NCBI GenBank assembly: GCA_965234335.1
Contig: OZ248429.1
Coordinates: forward strand, 1-64,000
Direction of reading: 5' to 3'
Length of the DNA: 64,000 nt
Origin: Leadbetterella lacustris
GTDB taxonomy: Bacteria; Bacteroidota; Bacteroidia; Cytophagales; Spirosomataceae
Shown here: positions 15,744 to 23,739 of the stretch, in pieces
Numbering within the stretch: position 1 is the stretch's first letter
Layout: the number at the start of each line of letters is the position of its first letter
Position numbers and translations under genes: made by a program
Notes under the pieces: generated by a model
The model's input: only the letters and a program-made list of their open reading frames with translations
Database searches by the model: none
What the model was told of the DNA's origin: nothing

Positions 15744-16052
15744 CATTGAGGTTACCTCCTATTTTGCTAAACAGTTAAAACGCTTGGCTAAAAAATTCCC
15801 TTCTCTAAAAAAGGAATATGCGGAGCTGATAGCCTCACTCAAAGAAAATCCTGAACAAGGCACTAATCTTGGTAACAACTGCTACAAAATACGCCTTGCC
15901 ATTGCTTCAAAGCAAAAAGCGGTGGTGCTAGGGTAATCGCTCATGTACAAGTAATTCATACTAAAATCTATCTTCTTTCTATCTACGATAAATCCGAACA
16001 AGCCGACATCGGCGATAAAGACCTTGATAATTGGTTAAGGGATATTGAATAG
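15733..16052 (+). pseudogene. Frameshifted RelE/ParE-family toxin
   Basis: The first 67 residues (SYFAKQLKRLAKKFPSLKKE, then LGNNCYKIRLAIASKQK) are a typical RelE/ParE N-terminus ending just before the conserved strand. The frame then meets a stop at about 15936. One base out of phase it continues as GGARVIAHVQVIHTKIYLLS, YDKSEQADIGDKDLDNWLRD and a stop at 16050-16052, which is the normal toxin C-terminus. The junction is a run of five A at about 15910-15915; a sixth A would restore the full protein of about 106 residues. It is a recent inactivation, or a sequencing error in a homopolymer. Confidence 0.75.
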
Positions 16053-16075
16053 AAAAATCACCGCTTAGGTGGTTT
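16053..16075 (+). terminator. Weak hairpin after the toxin gene
   Basis: AAATCACC and GGTGGTTT flank a short loop directly after the toxin stop codon. It could act as a weak terminator; the stem is only about four strong pairs plus A-T pairs. Confidence 0.3.
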
Positions 16076-16247
16076 CGTTGTTTTAAACATTTTCTTTTCT
16101 AACTCGCCAAAAATCCTAAGAAAGTAATTTGTAAATTTGATAGGTTTTAATTCCCCAGTCTTCCAAATCTTCTTGTAGTAGTACTTCTTTTGACCTCATA
16201 AATAAATCAAAAATATTGTCTTCTAATTTGGTATGAATATTACCATA

Positions 16248-16974
16248 CTAAAGTTTCGGAGGAAAACAAAAGGCTAATAATCAAATACTTACAAAATAAG
16301 AATTTGTGTTAATTACTAATTATCAGTTAGTTATGATTTTCAAATTAAATACTAATTGTTCCATATATTTTTTGTGTAGTCCGTTGTAAAATTTCGACAT
16401 CGCAATTTTTCTAGGGTGAAAAATGTCAAATTCGAAATTTACAGGGGGCCGCCTAGGCAGGATCATTTCGGACCGCCGTTGCGGCACAAAAAGTGTTTTT
16501 TTTGTTTGGGACCGACCTTTCGGCTTTTTTTCAAAGGGCCGGCAACCCGGCGGTGCGATGACTCGCAAAAAGAAGCGGGCACGCCTAGTGCCGCCGGGCA
16601 AGGCACACAAAGTATATAACTAAAGTTTCGGAGGAAAATAAAAAACTAATAATCAAATACTTACAAAACAACAATTGCTCCTAATTGCTAATTATCAGCT
16701 AGTTATGGTTTTCAAATTAAATACTAATTGTTCCTTATATTTTTTGTGTAGTCCGTTGTAAAATTTCGACACCACAATTTTTCTAGGGTGAAAAATGTCA
16801 AATTCGAAATTTTTCAGAGGATCATTACACAAAAAGTGTTTTTTTTGTTACTTTTTTTTCGAAAAAAAAGTAAGCCCGCCTGGCAAGGCACACAAAGTAT
16901 ATAATTTTCGACAATTTTTAACCCCGAAACTTTAGGTATATAAATTTCGACAATTTTTAACCCCGAAACTTTAG
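16248..16974. mobile_element. MITE-like element, copy 2, interrupted by copy 3
   Basis: Same terminal repeats as copy 1 (CTAAAGTTTCGG / CCGAAACTTTAG). It is flanked on both sides by the identical octamer TTACCATA (16240-16247 and 16975-16982), a perfect 8-bp target-site duplication. It is split at 16619 by copy 3; without that insertion it would be about 400 bp, close to copy 1. Confidence 0.9.
16620..16935. mobile_element. MITE-like element, copy 3, nested in copy 2 (316 bp)
   Basis: Complete terminal repeats, with the octamer GTATATAA on both sides (16612-16619 and 16936-16943) as target duplication inside copy 2. This copy lacks most of the GC-rich core, which is replaced by an A/T palindrome (CTTTTTTTTC near GAAAAAAAAG). 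So the element exists in a long and a short form, and both have transposed. Confidence 0.9.
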
Positions 16975-17068
16975 TTACCATACTCTTCCTTTAGCTATTT
17001 TTTTGACAAAAATTAACCAATTGTTCAATATAACTCTTCTGAATTTACCTGAATCAAAAAAAATAATT

Positions 17069-17076
17069 TATATTTG
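17069..17076 (+). promoter_or_regulatory. Candidate -7 promoter element of the inositol oxygenase gene
   Basis: TATATTTG fits the Bacteroidota -7 consensus TAnnTTTG and lies 26 bases before the start codon at 17103. A -33 element at the right distance is not obvious. Confidence 0.4.
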
Positions 17077-17102
17077 GCTTTAAAATTCAATCATCATTAT
17101 AA

Positions 17103-17975
17103 ATGGAAAATAATTTTTCAGAAAAAGAACTTAACCCATTGACCTCCATAGAGGACTGGGAAGATGATGTACTAGAGCGTTATCCAGAGCCTTTTGAGAA
17201 ATCAAAAGAGGAATATCGCAACTACGTGGACTCGGCAAGACAAGACACCGTGAAGGAGTTTTATAGATTAAATCATACTTTTCAGACCTATGAGTTTGCC
17301 AAAGCCAAACAAGAAAATTTCTTAAGATTTAATAAAAAAGAAATGAGTGTTTGGGATGCTTTGGACTTCCTAAATACCCTCGTAGATGATTCAGACCCCG
17401 ACACAAGCATGGATCAGTTACAACATTTGTTGCAAACATCAGAAGCCATTCGTCAAGACGGGCACCCCGATTGGTTTGTGTTGATAGGTTTTATGCACGA
17501 TTTGGGCAAAGTACTTTGTCTATTTGGTGAGCCGCAGTGGGCGGTGGTAGGTGATACTTTCCCAACAGGCTGCAAACATTCAGATAAGATAGTTTATTCA
17601 GAGTTTTTTGAGGCCAATCCTGACTCGAAAGACCCGAGGTATAATACAAAATACGGTATTTATGAACCTAACTGTGGCCTAGATAAGGTTCAGATGTCTT
17701 GGGGACACGACGAGTATATCTACCGCATCATGAAGCCTTATTTACCTGAGGAAGGCCTGTATATGTTGCGTTATCATTCGTTTTACTCGCAACACCGCGA
17801 AAACGCCTATGATCACTTGATGAATGCCCATGACCACGAAATGTTTAAATGGGTGGATAAGTTTAATCCTTATGATTTGTACTCCAAGGTTCCATATCCG
17901 CCTAATGTGCAGGAGTTAAGGCCTTATTATGAGGATCTTGTGGCTAAATATTTACCAGCGACATTGAAGTTTTAA
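17103..17975 (+). CDS. Inositol oxygenase family protein
   Basis: 290 residues, matching the length of myo-inositol oxygenase. The enzyme opens myo-inositol with O2 to D-glucuronate at a di-iron centre in an HD-domain fold. Characteristic segments are HTFQTYEFAKAKQENF (about 56-71), MDQLQHLLQTSEAIR (about 101-115), IGFMHDLGKVL with the metal-binding HD pair (about 129-139), then CKHSDKIVYSEFF, SWGHDEYIYRIM, and LRYHSFYSQH near 230. The C-terminal DKFNPYDLYSK and DLVAKYLP match the family. It stands alone with its own terminator. Glucuronate produced could feed the uronate enzymes in this window (mannonate dehydratase at 32.4 kb). Confidence 0.9.
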   Translation: MENNFSEKELNPLTSIEDWEDDVLERYPEPFEKSKEEYRNYVDSARQDTVKEFYRLNHTFQTYEFAKAKQENFLRFNKKEMSVWDALDFLNTLVDDSDPDTSMDQLQHLLQTSEAIRQDGHPDWFVLIGFMHDLGKVLCLFGEPQWAVVGDTFPTGCKHSDKIVYSEFFEANPDSKDPRYNTKYGIYEPNCGLDKVQMSWGHDEYIYRIMKPYLPEEGLYMLRYHSFYSQHRENAYDHLMNAHDHEMFKWVDKFNPYDLYSKVPYPPNVQELRPYYEDLVAKYLPATLKF

Positions 17976-17981
17976 AATATG

Positions 17982-18010
17982 AAAACCTCCTGAATATCGG
18001 GAGGTTTTTT
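17982..18010 (+). terminator. Rho-independent terminator after inositol oxygenase
   Basis: AAAACCTCC, an 8-base loop, GGGAGGTTTTTT: a stem of about nine pairs followed by a T-run, 7 bases after the stop codon. Confidence 0.85.
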
Positions 18011-18017
18011 GTTTTAA

Positions 18018-18418
18018 CTGAAGTTTTGGAGGAAAATAAAAAACTAATAATCAAACACTTACAAAAAAAACAATTCCTCCTAATTGCTAATTATCAGTTA
18101 GTTGTGATTTTCAAATTAAATACTAATTGTTCCTTATATTTTTTGTGTAGTCCGTTGTAAAGTTTCGACACCACAATTTTTTTAGGGTGAACAATGTCAA
18201 ATTCGAAATTTACAGGGGGCCGCCTAGGCAGGATCATTTCGGACCGCCGTTGCGGCACAAAAAGTGTTTTTTTGTTTGGGACCGACCTTTCGGCTTTTTT
18301 TCAAAGGGCCGGCAACCCGGCGGTGCGATGACTCGCAAAAGAAGCGGGCACGCCTAGTGCCGCCTGGCAAGGCACACAAAGTATATAATTAATGCTGTTT
18401 TTAACGCAGAAACTTTAG
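18018..18418. mobile_element. MITE-like element, copy 4 (401 bp)
   Basis: Long form with a mutated left end (CTGAAGTTTTGG) and an intact final CTTTAG, but an altered right interior. No exact target duplication. It fills the whole gap between the terminator of the inositol oxygenase gene and the esterase gene that starts 24 bases further on. Any promoter of that gene must therefore lie in, or be read through, the element. Confidence 0.85.
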
Positions 18419-18441
18419 TTCTTAATCAAAACCCTAAAACT

Positions 18442-19575
18442 ATGAAAAATTTAATGCTATTGGTTTTTCTATTCTTATTTAAAGTTGCTTTTACACAAGC
18501 TCAACTGCGGCAAGGTGCATTTTTTACCCCCGAGCAATCGAAGGTAGAAATGGAAAATTTGGCAAAGCTCTACAATTCTGAAGCCGACTGGAAAAAAAGG
18601 GCCAACGATATTAAAAAAGGAATAAGAGAAGGTGCAGAAGTGATGAGCCTAAAACCGAATAAAAAAATAAATGCCACCATTCATTCCAAAAAGATGATGG
18701 ATGGATACACTGTCGAAAACGTATTTTTTGAAAGTTTACCTGGAGTTTATGTTACAGGAAATTTGTATAAACCCACCCAATTCACGGGGAAAATCCCGGC
18801 AGTTTTGGCACCCCATGGCCATGGAAACGACCTGCGATTTGGCGAGGCCACTCAAAAACGCTGTGCCACCATGGCCAGAATGGGTGCGGTAGTTTTTGCC
18901 TACGACATGATAGGCCACGGCGACATGCAGCAATGTGAGCACAAAATAGCCCCTGCATTAAAATTACAAACAATAAACAGCACAAGGGCATTGGATTTCT
19001 TGAGTCAACTGCCAGAGGTGGATAAAAAGAAAATTGCGGTTTCGGGTGAATCTGGAGGCGGAACTCAGACTTTTGTTTTGGCCGCCTTAGATAATCGCGT
19101 GGCGGTTTCGGTGCCTGTGGTGATGGTATCTAATTATTTCTTTGGTGGTTGCACATGCGAAAGTGGGATGCCGATTCATGTAAGACCGGGCCACGCCACC
19201 ACCAATGTCGAAATTGCTGCTTGTTTTGCCCCAAAACCTATGCTCTTGGTATCAGATGGCGACGATTGGACCAAGTTTACACCCGATTTGGAATTTCCGC
19301 ATATTCAGAGAATCTACTCGTTTTTTGATGCAAAAAAAGAGGTAGAAAACGTGCATCTGCCTCTTGAAAAACACGATTACGGCCCTTCAAAACGCAAGGC
19401 CGCCTTCGATTTCTTATCTAAAAAATTAGGATTAGACATCAGTATGGCCGACGAATCAAAAAGTAAAGTTTTGCCAAGAGAAGAGTTGACTGTTTTCAAT
19501 ATTGATAATCCCTTACCAGCCAATGCCTTGAAAGGTAATGACGCAATACTAAGTTTATTAAAAACCATAAAATGA
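18442..19575 (+). CDS. Secreted alpha/beta hydrolase (acetyl xylan esterase-like)
   Basis: 377 residues with a signal peptide (MKNLMLLVFLFLFKVAFTQA). The hydrolase core is at about 85-340: oxyanion region APHGHGN, nucleophile elbow SGESGGG (GxSxG) at about 197-203, a candidate acid in SDGDDW near 270, and the catalytic His in EKHDYGPSKR near 315. Relatives remove acyl or methyl groups from plant polysaccharides; the substrate is inferred, not shown. Its stop overlaps the start of the cupin gene (19572), so the two are an operon, linking it to unsaturated uronate metabolism. The periplasmic location follows from the signal peptide. Confidence 0.75.
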   Translation: MKNLMLLVFLFLFKVAFTQAQLRQGAFFTPEQSKVEMENLAKLYNSEADWKKRANDIKKGIREGAEVMSLKPNKKINATIHSKKMMDGYTVENVFFESLPGVYVTGNLYKPTQFTGKIPAVLAPHGHGNDLRFGEATQKRCATMARMGAVVFAYDMIGHGDMQQCEHKIAPALKLQTINSTRALDFLSQLPEVDKKKIAVSGESGGGTQTFVLAALDNRVAVSVPVVMVSNYFFGGCTCESGMPIHVRPGHATTNVEIAACFAPKPMLLVSDGDDWTKFTPDLEFPHIQRIYSFFDAKKEVENVHLPLEKHDYGPSKRKAAFDFLSKKLGLDISMADESKSKVLPREELTVFNIDNPLPANALKGNDAILSLLKTIK

Positions 19576-19898
19576 ACACATTAATAGAAGACAAAGCAGT
19601 AGAATGGCTTGAGCTTGGCGGCGGAATAAAACGCAAGGTGATGGCTTATGACGACCAAATGATGGTGGTAAAAGTGGCCTTTGAGGCGGGAGGAGTTGGT
19701 GCTATGCACAGCCATCCACACACGCAGGCGAGTTATGTGGCAAGTGGAAAATTTGATATCACGATTGACGGGAAAACCAAAACTCTAAAAGGTGGCGATG
19801 TGTATTTTGTACCCAGCGACTTGGTGCATGGTGCCGTTTGCCTGGAAGCAGGTGAGCTGATTGATGTCTTTCATCCGTTGCGAGAGGATTTTCTGTGA
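19572..19898 (+). CDS. kdgF: Cupin-domain protein, KdgF-like
   Basis: 108 residues. KdgF speeds the linearisation of 4,5-unsaturated monouronates (from pectin or alginate) to 5-keto-4-deoxyuronate. The protein shows a single cupin barrel with the metal ligands in HSHPHTQ (about 46-52) and the second motif DVYFVPSDLVHGAVC (about 76-90). The opening WLELGGGIKRKVMAYDDQMM and ending DVFHPLREDFL are very KdgF-like. It overlaps the hydrolase gene by four bases. No pectate lyase is nearby, so supply of the unsaturated uronate must come from elsewhere. Confidence 0.8.
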   Translation: MNTLIEDKAVEWLELGGGIKRKVMAYDDQMMVVKVAFEAGGVGAMHSHPHTQASYVASGKFDITIDGKTKTLKGGDVYFVPSDLVHGAVCLEAGELIDVFHPLREDFL

Positions 19899-20079
19899 GG
19901 GTTTTGTACACTCATTGGTAACCGCAAAAACGCTAAGAATCCGCTAAGAAGGCAAAGGATTGATAAAGCGAAATGTGGTTTTGATTAAAATAATGATAAT
20001 GTATAATATAAATACTCTCCGTACTTTGCGTCTTTTCTTTGCAAACTTTGCGGTTAATTTTTGAAACCAAATCTTTATG
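19899..20079. other. Spacer with short rRNA-gap-like repeats
   Basis: AT-rich spacer with CGCTAAGAATCCGCTAAGAAGGC and CTTTGCGGTTAAT motifs in opposite orientations. No gene. Confidence 0.4.
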
Positions 20080-20239
20080 AAGCATTCATAACTAAGACTT
20101 TAGACACACATAGAAATGATTATTTCTTAGCGTCTTTGTGCCTTAGCGGTAAATTATAAAAGTACGAAACATTCATGACTAAGACTTTAGAAACACAGAG
20201 AAATGATTACTCCTTAGCGACTTAGCGGTAAATTATAAA
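20080..20239 (-). repeat. Two tandem copies of an 80-bp intergenic repeat (inverted relative to 21.5 kb)
   Basis: Two units (about 20080-20160 and 20166-20239) read on the minus strand as TTACCGCTAAGGCACAAAGA, then TTAGTCATGAATGTTT. The same unit occurs twice at 21499-21681 in the opposite direction and once at 25534. The two pairs bracket the GntR regulator gene. Confidence 0.85.
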
Positions 20240-20360
20240 CACATGAACCATTCGTAATTTCATCCATTATCATCCGTGTCAAATCCGTAAAATCCGTGTT
20301 CCATTCAGCATAAAATATGCATCGTGGAAATTGCATTTGGAATATAAAACCAAGGACCGC

Positions 20361-21389
20361 TCAGGCCGAACCTCTATTGATAATATAAAACGGATTCTTT
20401 TCAGATACAAAAATCTTCTGCAGAACTACCTCGGCGGCCCTTCGCCCCATGGCTTCAAAGTCGGTGGTGATAACGGTTATGTCCAAAACCTCCTTTAAGG
20501 TGGTTTCGTTGAACGAAATTATGCCCATATCTTTCCCTAAAACTAACTCATTCTTTTTAGAATATTTTATGACATCGGCCAAATCAAACTCTTCAATGAC
20601 CACATACAGCACATTATTTTCGTGGTTTTCAAGGGCCGACTCTGCTGATGAAAAAACCTTGGCCGATAGGTTATTGTAAGCACAAAAAGTCCTGAAACCT
20701 TTCATGATTTCCGCTGGATAATTGTTGTCGTCTGGAAAAATGAGATAGATTTTATTGTATTTCTTAATCTTCGTTAAGTTCTTCTCAAAAGCAGAAAAAA
20801 TATCTTGTTCAAAATCCTGATAGATGGTAGGTACATCCTTCATTTCATGTACATATTTGTCGAGAAGGAGCAATTCAGACTTCGGTATTTTATTTAAAAT
20901 CGGTAAAAAGACCTCTTTATTTTCCCAAAAATGAGGCATGACCACATAGAAATTATATTTACCCAAATTTCGGTCGATTATATCCTCAAAAGAATCTGCA
21001 GAATAGTTGTGAATTTGCAAATCAACGATACTGTTTTCACCCAGTCCTTTGAGCAATGCGTAGTAAATCAGTTTTTTATATGAACTCATTTTGTTCATAA
21101 CCAACAGCACCCGCATCTTATTTTCACGGCTGGCTTTTACAAAATAACCTTTGCCATGTACTGATTCGATATAGCCCAATTTTTTAAGTTCACGATAGGC
21201 TTTCTCTACGGTATCTCTTGATAGCAAATGCTCAATGCTCAATTCTGTAATGGACATCAACTGGTCATTTTTTTTATAATAACCTCTTTCTATATCGTTT
21301 ACAATGGCATTTACAATCTGCTTATATTTAGGTGTTTTGTCTTTTTCGTTGATAGATAAAACCCTGTTAAGATTTTCGGATTTTTTCAT
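20361..21389 (-). CDS. GntR-family transcriptional regulator with sugar-binding domain
   Basis: 342 residues. The N-terminal winged helix (about 15-80) includes KYKQIVNAIVNDIERGYYKK, LLSRDTVEKAYRELKKLGYI and ESVHGKGYFV, diagnostic of GntR. It is followed by a periplasmic-binding-protein-like domain of about 250 residues that ends FEAMGRRAAEVVLQKIF, as in LacI-type effector domains. In Bacteroidota such GntR-PBP proteins respond to sugars or sugar acids (AraR-like). Neighbours (rhamnose mutarotase, esterases, KdgF) suggest a plant-sugar signal, but the effector is not deducible. It is transcribed divergently from rhaM and bracketed by inverted repeat pairs. Confidence 0.88.
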   Translation of the reverse strand: MKKSENLNRVLSINEKDKTPKYKQIVNAIVNDIERGYYKKNDQLMSITELSIEHLLSRDTVEKAYRELKKLGYIESVHGKGYFVKASRENKMRVLLVMNKMSSYKKLIYYALLKGLGENSIVDLQIHNYSADSFEDIIDRNLGKYNFYVVMPHFWENKEVFLPILNKIPKSELLLLDKYVHEMKDVPTIYQDFEQDIFSAFEKNLTKIKKYNKIYLIFPDDNNYPAEIMKGFRTFCAYNNLSAKVFSSAESALENHENNVLYVVIEEFDLADVIKYSKKNELVLGKDMGIISFNETTLKEVLDITVITTDFEAMGRRAAEVVLQKIFVSEKNPFYIINRGSA

Positions 21390-21498
21390 TTAGAGGTATT
21401 TTTCTAAAACTCGCACACAAATTAATCAATATTTTTAAGACTAGGTCTCCTGCACTCTTTTCTTCGCAATCGATTCCGTAGATTTTCATATGTTTGTT

Positions 21499-21681
21499 AT
21501 TTACCGCTAATGCGGAAAGACGCTAAGGAATAATCATTACACTGTGTGTCTAAAAGTCTTAGTCATGAATGTTTCATATGTTTATTGTTTCATATGTTAA
21601 TTATATACCGCTAAGGCAGAAAGACGCTAAGAAATAATCATTTCTCTGTGTGTCTAAAAGTCTTAGTCATGAATGTTTTAT
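21499..21681 (+). repeat. Two tandem copies of the 80-bp intergenic repeat
   Basis: Units at about 21499-21577 and 21601-21681, each starting TACCGCTAA and ending CTTAGTCATGAATGTTT. They are inverted relative to the pair at 20.1 kb. Confidence 0.88.
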
Positions 21682-21829
21682 TGTTAAACCAGTGTATATA
21701 GGATTTGGATATTGCTTTATATCCGCTAAATTGCTTGTGTAAATCAAATTTGATAAATAACCTTAACGATAACTTAATAAAAAGAATACGCCATTTCGTG
21801 GTAACGACCTTGCGGTAAACAATATCTAT

Positions 21830-22144
21830 ATGAAAAAACTAGCCTTCAAAATGAAGCTTTTCCCCGGAAAAGTAGAAGAATACAAAAAACGACACGATGA
21901 AATATGGCCCGACTTGGTGGACTTACTACACCAACACGGCATATCTGATTATTCCATTTTTTTGGACGAGGAAACACTAAGTCTTTTCGGAGTTTTAAGT
22001 GTGGAAGACGAAACCCAAATGGATGAACTTCCAAAAACCGAAATCATGAAAAAATGGTGGGCATACATGGCCGACATCATGGAAACAAACGCTGATAATT
22101 CGCCTATAAGTGTGCGTTTGAAGAATGTTTTTTATATGGGATGA
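21830..22144 (+). CDS. rhaM: L-rhamnose mutarotase
   Basis: 104 residues, the family length. The enzyme interconverts alpha- and beta-L-rhamnose before isomerisation. It shows the small ferredoxin-like fold with FKMKLFPGKVEEYKKRHDEI (His22 catalytic in the family), WPDLVDLLHQHGISDYSIFL and KWWAYMADIMETN. It is monocistronic and divergent from the GntR gene. No other rha genes are in the window. L-rhamnose is a main sugar of rhamnogalacturonan, consistent with the acetylesterase at 24.6 kb. Confidence 0.93.
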   Translation: MKKLAFKMKLFPGKVEEYKKRHDEIWPDLVDLLHQHGISDYSIFLDEETLSLFGVLSVEDETQMDELPKTEIMKKWWAYMADIMETNADNSPISVRLKNVFYMG

Positions 22145-22149
22145 TGGAG

Positions 22150-22290
22150 GGTTGAGTTGTGAGTCGTGAGTTATGAGTTGTGAGTTATGAGTTATGAGTC
22201 GTGAGTATTGAGTTGTGAGTTGTGAGTATTGAGTTGTGAGTATTGAATCGTGAGAATTGAGTTGTGAGTCGTTAATACTTTGTGGTTAGT
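22150..22290. repeat. Imperfect GAGTTGTGAGT-type simple repeat
   Basis: A run of GAGT(T/C)(G/A)TGAGT units of 7-11 bases directly after rhaM. Low-complexity, with no coding potential. Confidence 0.85.
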
Positions 22291-22602
22291 ATTGAGCGGT
22301 GGGTTTTAGTGGTGGGTATTGAGATTTTAGTCGTTTTTTTTAGTTTTGAATCGTCAGATTTGAGATTCAAATTAGGAGTTATTATTTGCTAAAATTGAAT
22401 CTTTGAAATGAATTATAACCCGACCCTGAAAGGGTCAAATCCGAATAAACATGGGTGAAACTCATGGAATAAGAGCAAGTGTAAAACCCATGCAATATGA
22501 GCATGGGTAAAACAATTTCCAAAGAACAATAGAGAACAAACCAATTTTCCAAAACCATAAATCCCCCTTTTAAGAACTGTCTTAAAGATCAGGAATATCT
22601 AT
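22291..22602. other. Gene-free spacer with short CATGGGT repeats
   Basis: About 310 bases. CATGGGT(G/A)AAAC and its inverse occur near 22450, 22482 and 22504, and a short stem (GACCCTGAAAGGGTC) is at about 22424. No gene. Confidence 0.4.
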
Positions 22603-23625
22603 TCACTTTAATGCTTCGAGCAAATTCAGTAATTCATCACTTATCAGCAAACCATTCTCAAGATTCCATTTTTTTCGTTTCAAGCCATTTTCTCCTGGCA
22701 TTCTGACTGGATTTTTGGCGTTTAGCGGTGTACTTGCCAAGCATTGGTTTTTGAAGAATTCCATTTCTTTTAAGAAATAATTTTCCCCTGAAAATTTGCT
22801 CGGGTCAATTACTTGCACAAAAACTGAGGCTCCCCAACGTTCGGGATTGTCGATTCGGCCATGACCACCCAAGGCACTCGTCATGGCTTCTATCATAATG
22901 CCCAAGGCAAAACCCTTATAGCCCAAATCCATTCCACCAAGTGGAAGAAGGGTTGATGCTGGATTTTCAAAGAACGTTTGGGGGTCGTTGGTTGTAGTTC
23001 CATCTGATTTTAAAAGCCATTCCCCAGCCAATTTTTCATTGTTTTTGGCAGCACGATTTACGACGGCATTTGCGGTGGTTGACATGCTCACGTCTATCAG
23101 TATGGGGTCGGTTTCGGTAGGAATACCTAAAGCTAGCGGATTAGGCGAATACACGGGAATCTTCCCGCCAAACGGTGCCACAGTCTTATTTCTTGGGTCA
23201 GAGCAAGCTATGATGACCATCAAGTTTTGTCTGGCAGTTTTTTCTAAAAATGCCGCTAAACATGCGATATGATGCGATTTCTGAATAACCACCGTTCCGA
23301 TTCCATCTTTTTTGGCTATTTCAGAGGCTTTTTCAATGGCTTTTTCAGTGAGCCAAATTCCGGGTAAATATCGTCCATTCCAAGTTTCGGTGGTAGCCGT
23401 ACTGTTTATCATTTCATAACTCCCCAATTTCTCTATTTGTCCGGACTGCAGCTCGTCCAAATACGGTTTTACCAAAGCCAATCCATGGGTAGTATGTCCG
23501 AGCAATTCACCCTCTAGCAAAATTCGGGAGGTAGATTCGGCCTTTTCAAAATCTAGACCTTTGGATTGGAAGGCACTTGTTAGCTTTGATAACAATTCGG
23601 TGTATTTCAGCGAAGTATTTTGCAT
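22603..23625 (-). CDS. Ldh-family (malate/L-lactate dehydrogenase-type) NAD(P) oxidoreductase
   Basis: 340 residues, typical of the LDH2/MDH2 family, whose members reduce 2-keto acids such as 2,3-diketogulonate, ureidoglycolate or delta1-piperideine-2-carboxylate. Visible blocks: LLEGELLGHTTHGLALVKPY with catalytic His (about 31-50), VIQKSHHIACLAAF (about 113-126), PVYSPNPLALGIPT (about 157-170), ILIDVSMSTTANAVVNRA (about 175-192), and LGYKGFALGIMIEAMTSALG (about 232-251). No partner gene fixes the substrate. The surrounding sugar-acid genes suggest a sugar-derived keto acid. Confidence 0.85.
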   Translation of the reverse strand: MQNTSLKYTELLSKLTSAFQSKGLDFEKAESTSRILLEGELLGHTTHGLALVKPYLDELQSGQIEKLGSYEMINSTATTETWNGRYLPGIWLTEKAIEKASEIAKKDGIGTVVIQKSHHIACLAAFLEKTARQNLMVIIACSDPRNKTVAPFGGKIPVYSPNPLALGIPTETDPILIDVSMSTTANAVVNRAAKNNEKLAGEWLLKSDGTTTNDPQTFFENPASTLLPLGGMDLGYKGFALGIMIEAMTSALGGHGRIDNPERWGASVFVQVIDPSKFSGENYFLKEMEFFKNQCLASTPLNAKNPVRMPGENGLKRKKWNLENGLLISDELLNLLEALK

Positions 23626-23739
23626 AATTATTGAATAGAAATTAGAATAAACTCAAAGCATATTCTTTTACAACTAAATCGAAATCTGAGTCATTTTGAA
23701 GTAATTCTCAGTTGAAATGAATAGCATAAAAAGCTATTT

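Larger units (their letters stand above)
16116..17060 (-). pseudogene. Unknown gene fragment split by the MITE insertion
   Basis: Removing the MITE (16248-16974) and one target duplication joins two minus-strand pieces into a frame reading YIEQLVNFCQKNS, then after a frame change KEEYGNIHTKLEDNIFDLFM and EDLEDWGIKTYQIYKLLS up to TAG at 16116. I do not recognise the family. The piece has no start, and a phase change within a run of seven A shows it was already decaying. It is reported because the insertion site and duplication are precise. Confidence 0.35.

Noticed and set aside
22150..22290. Regulatory array after rhaM
   Set aside because: The GAGTTGTGAGT repeats are irregular low-complexity sequence without spacing or symmetry.
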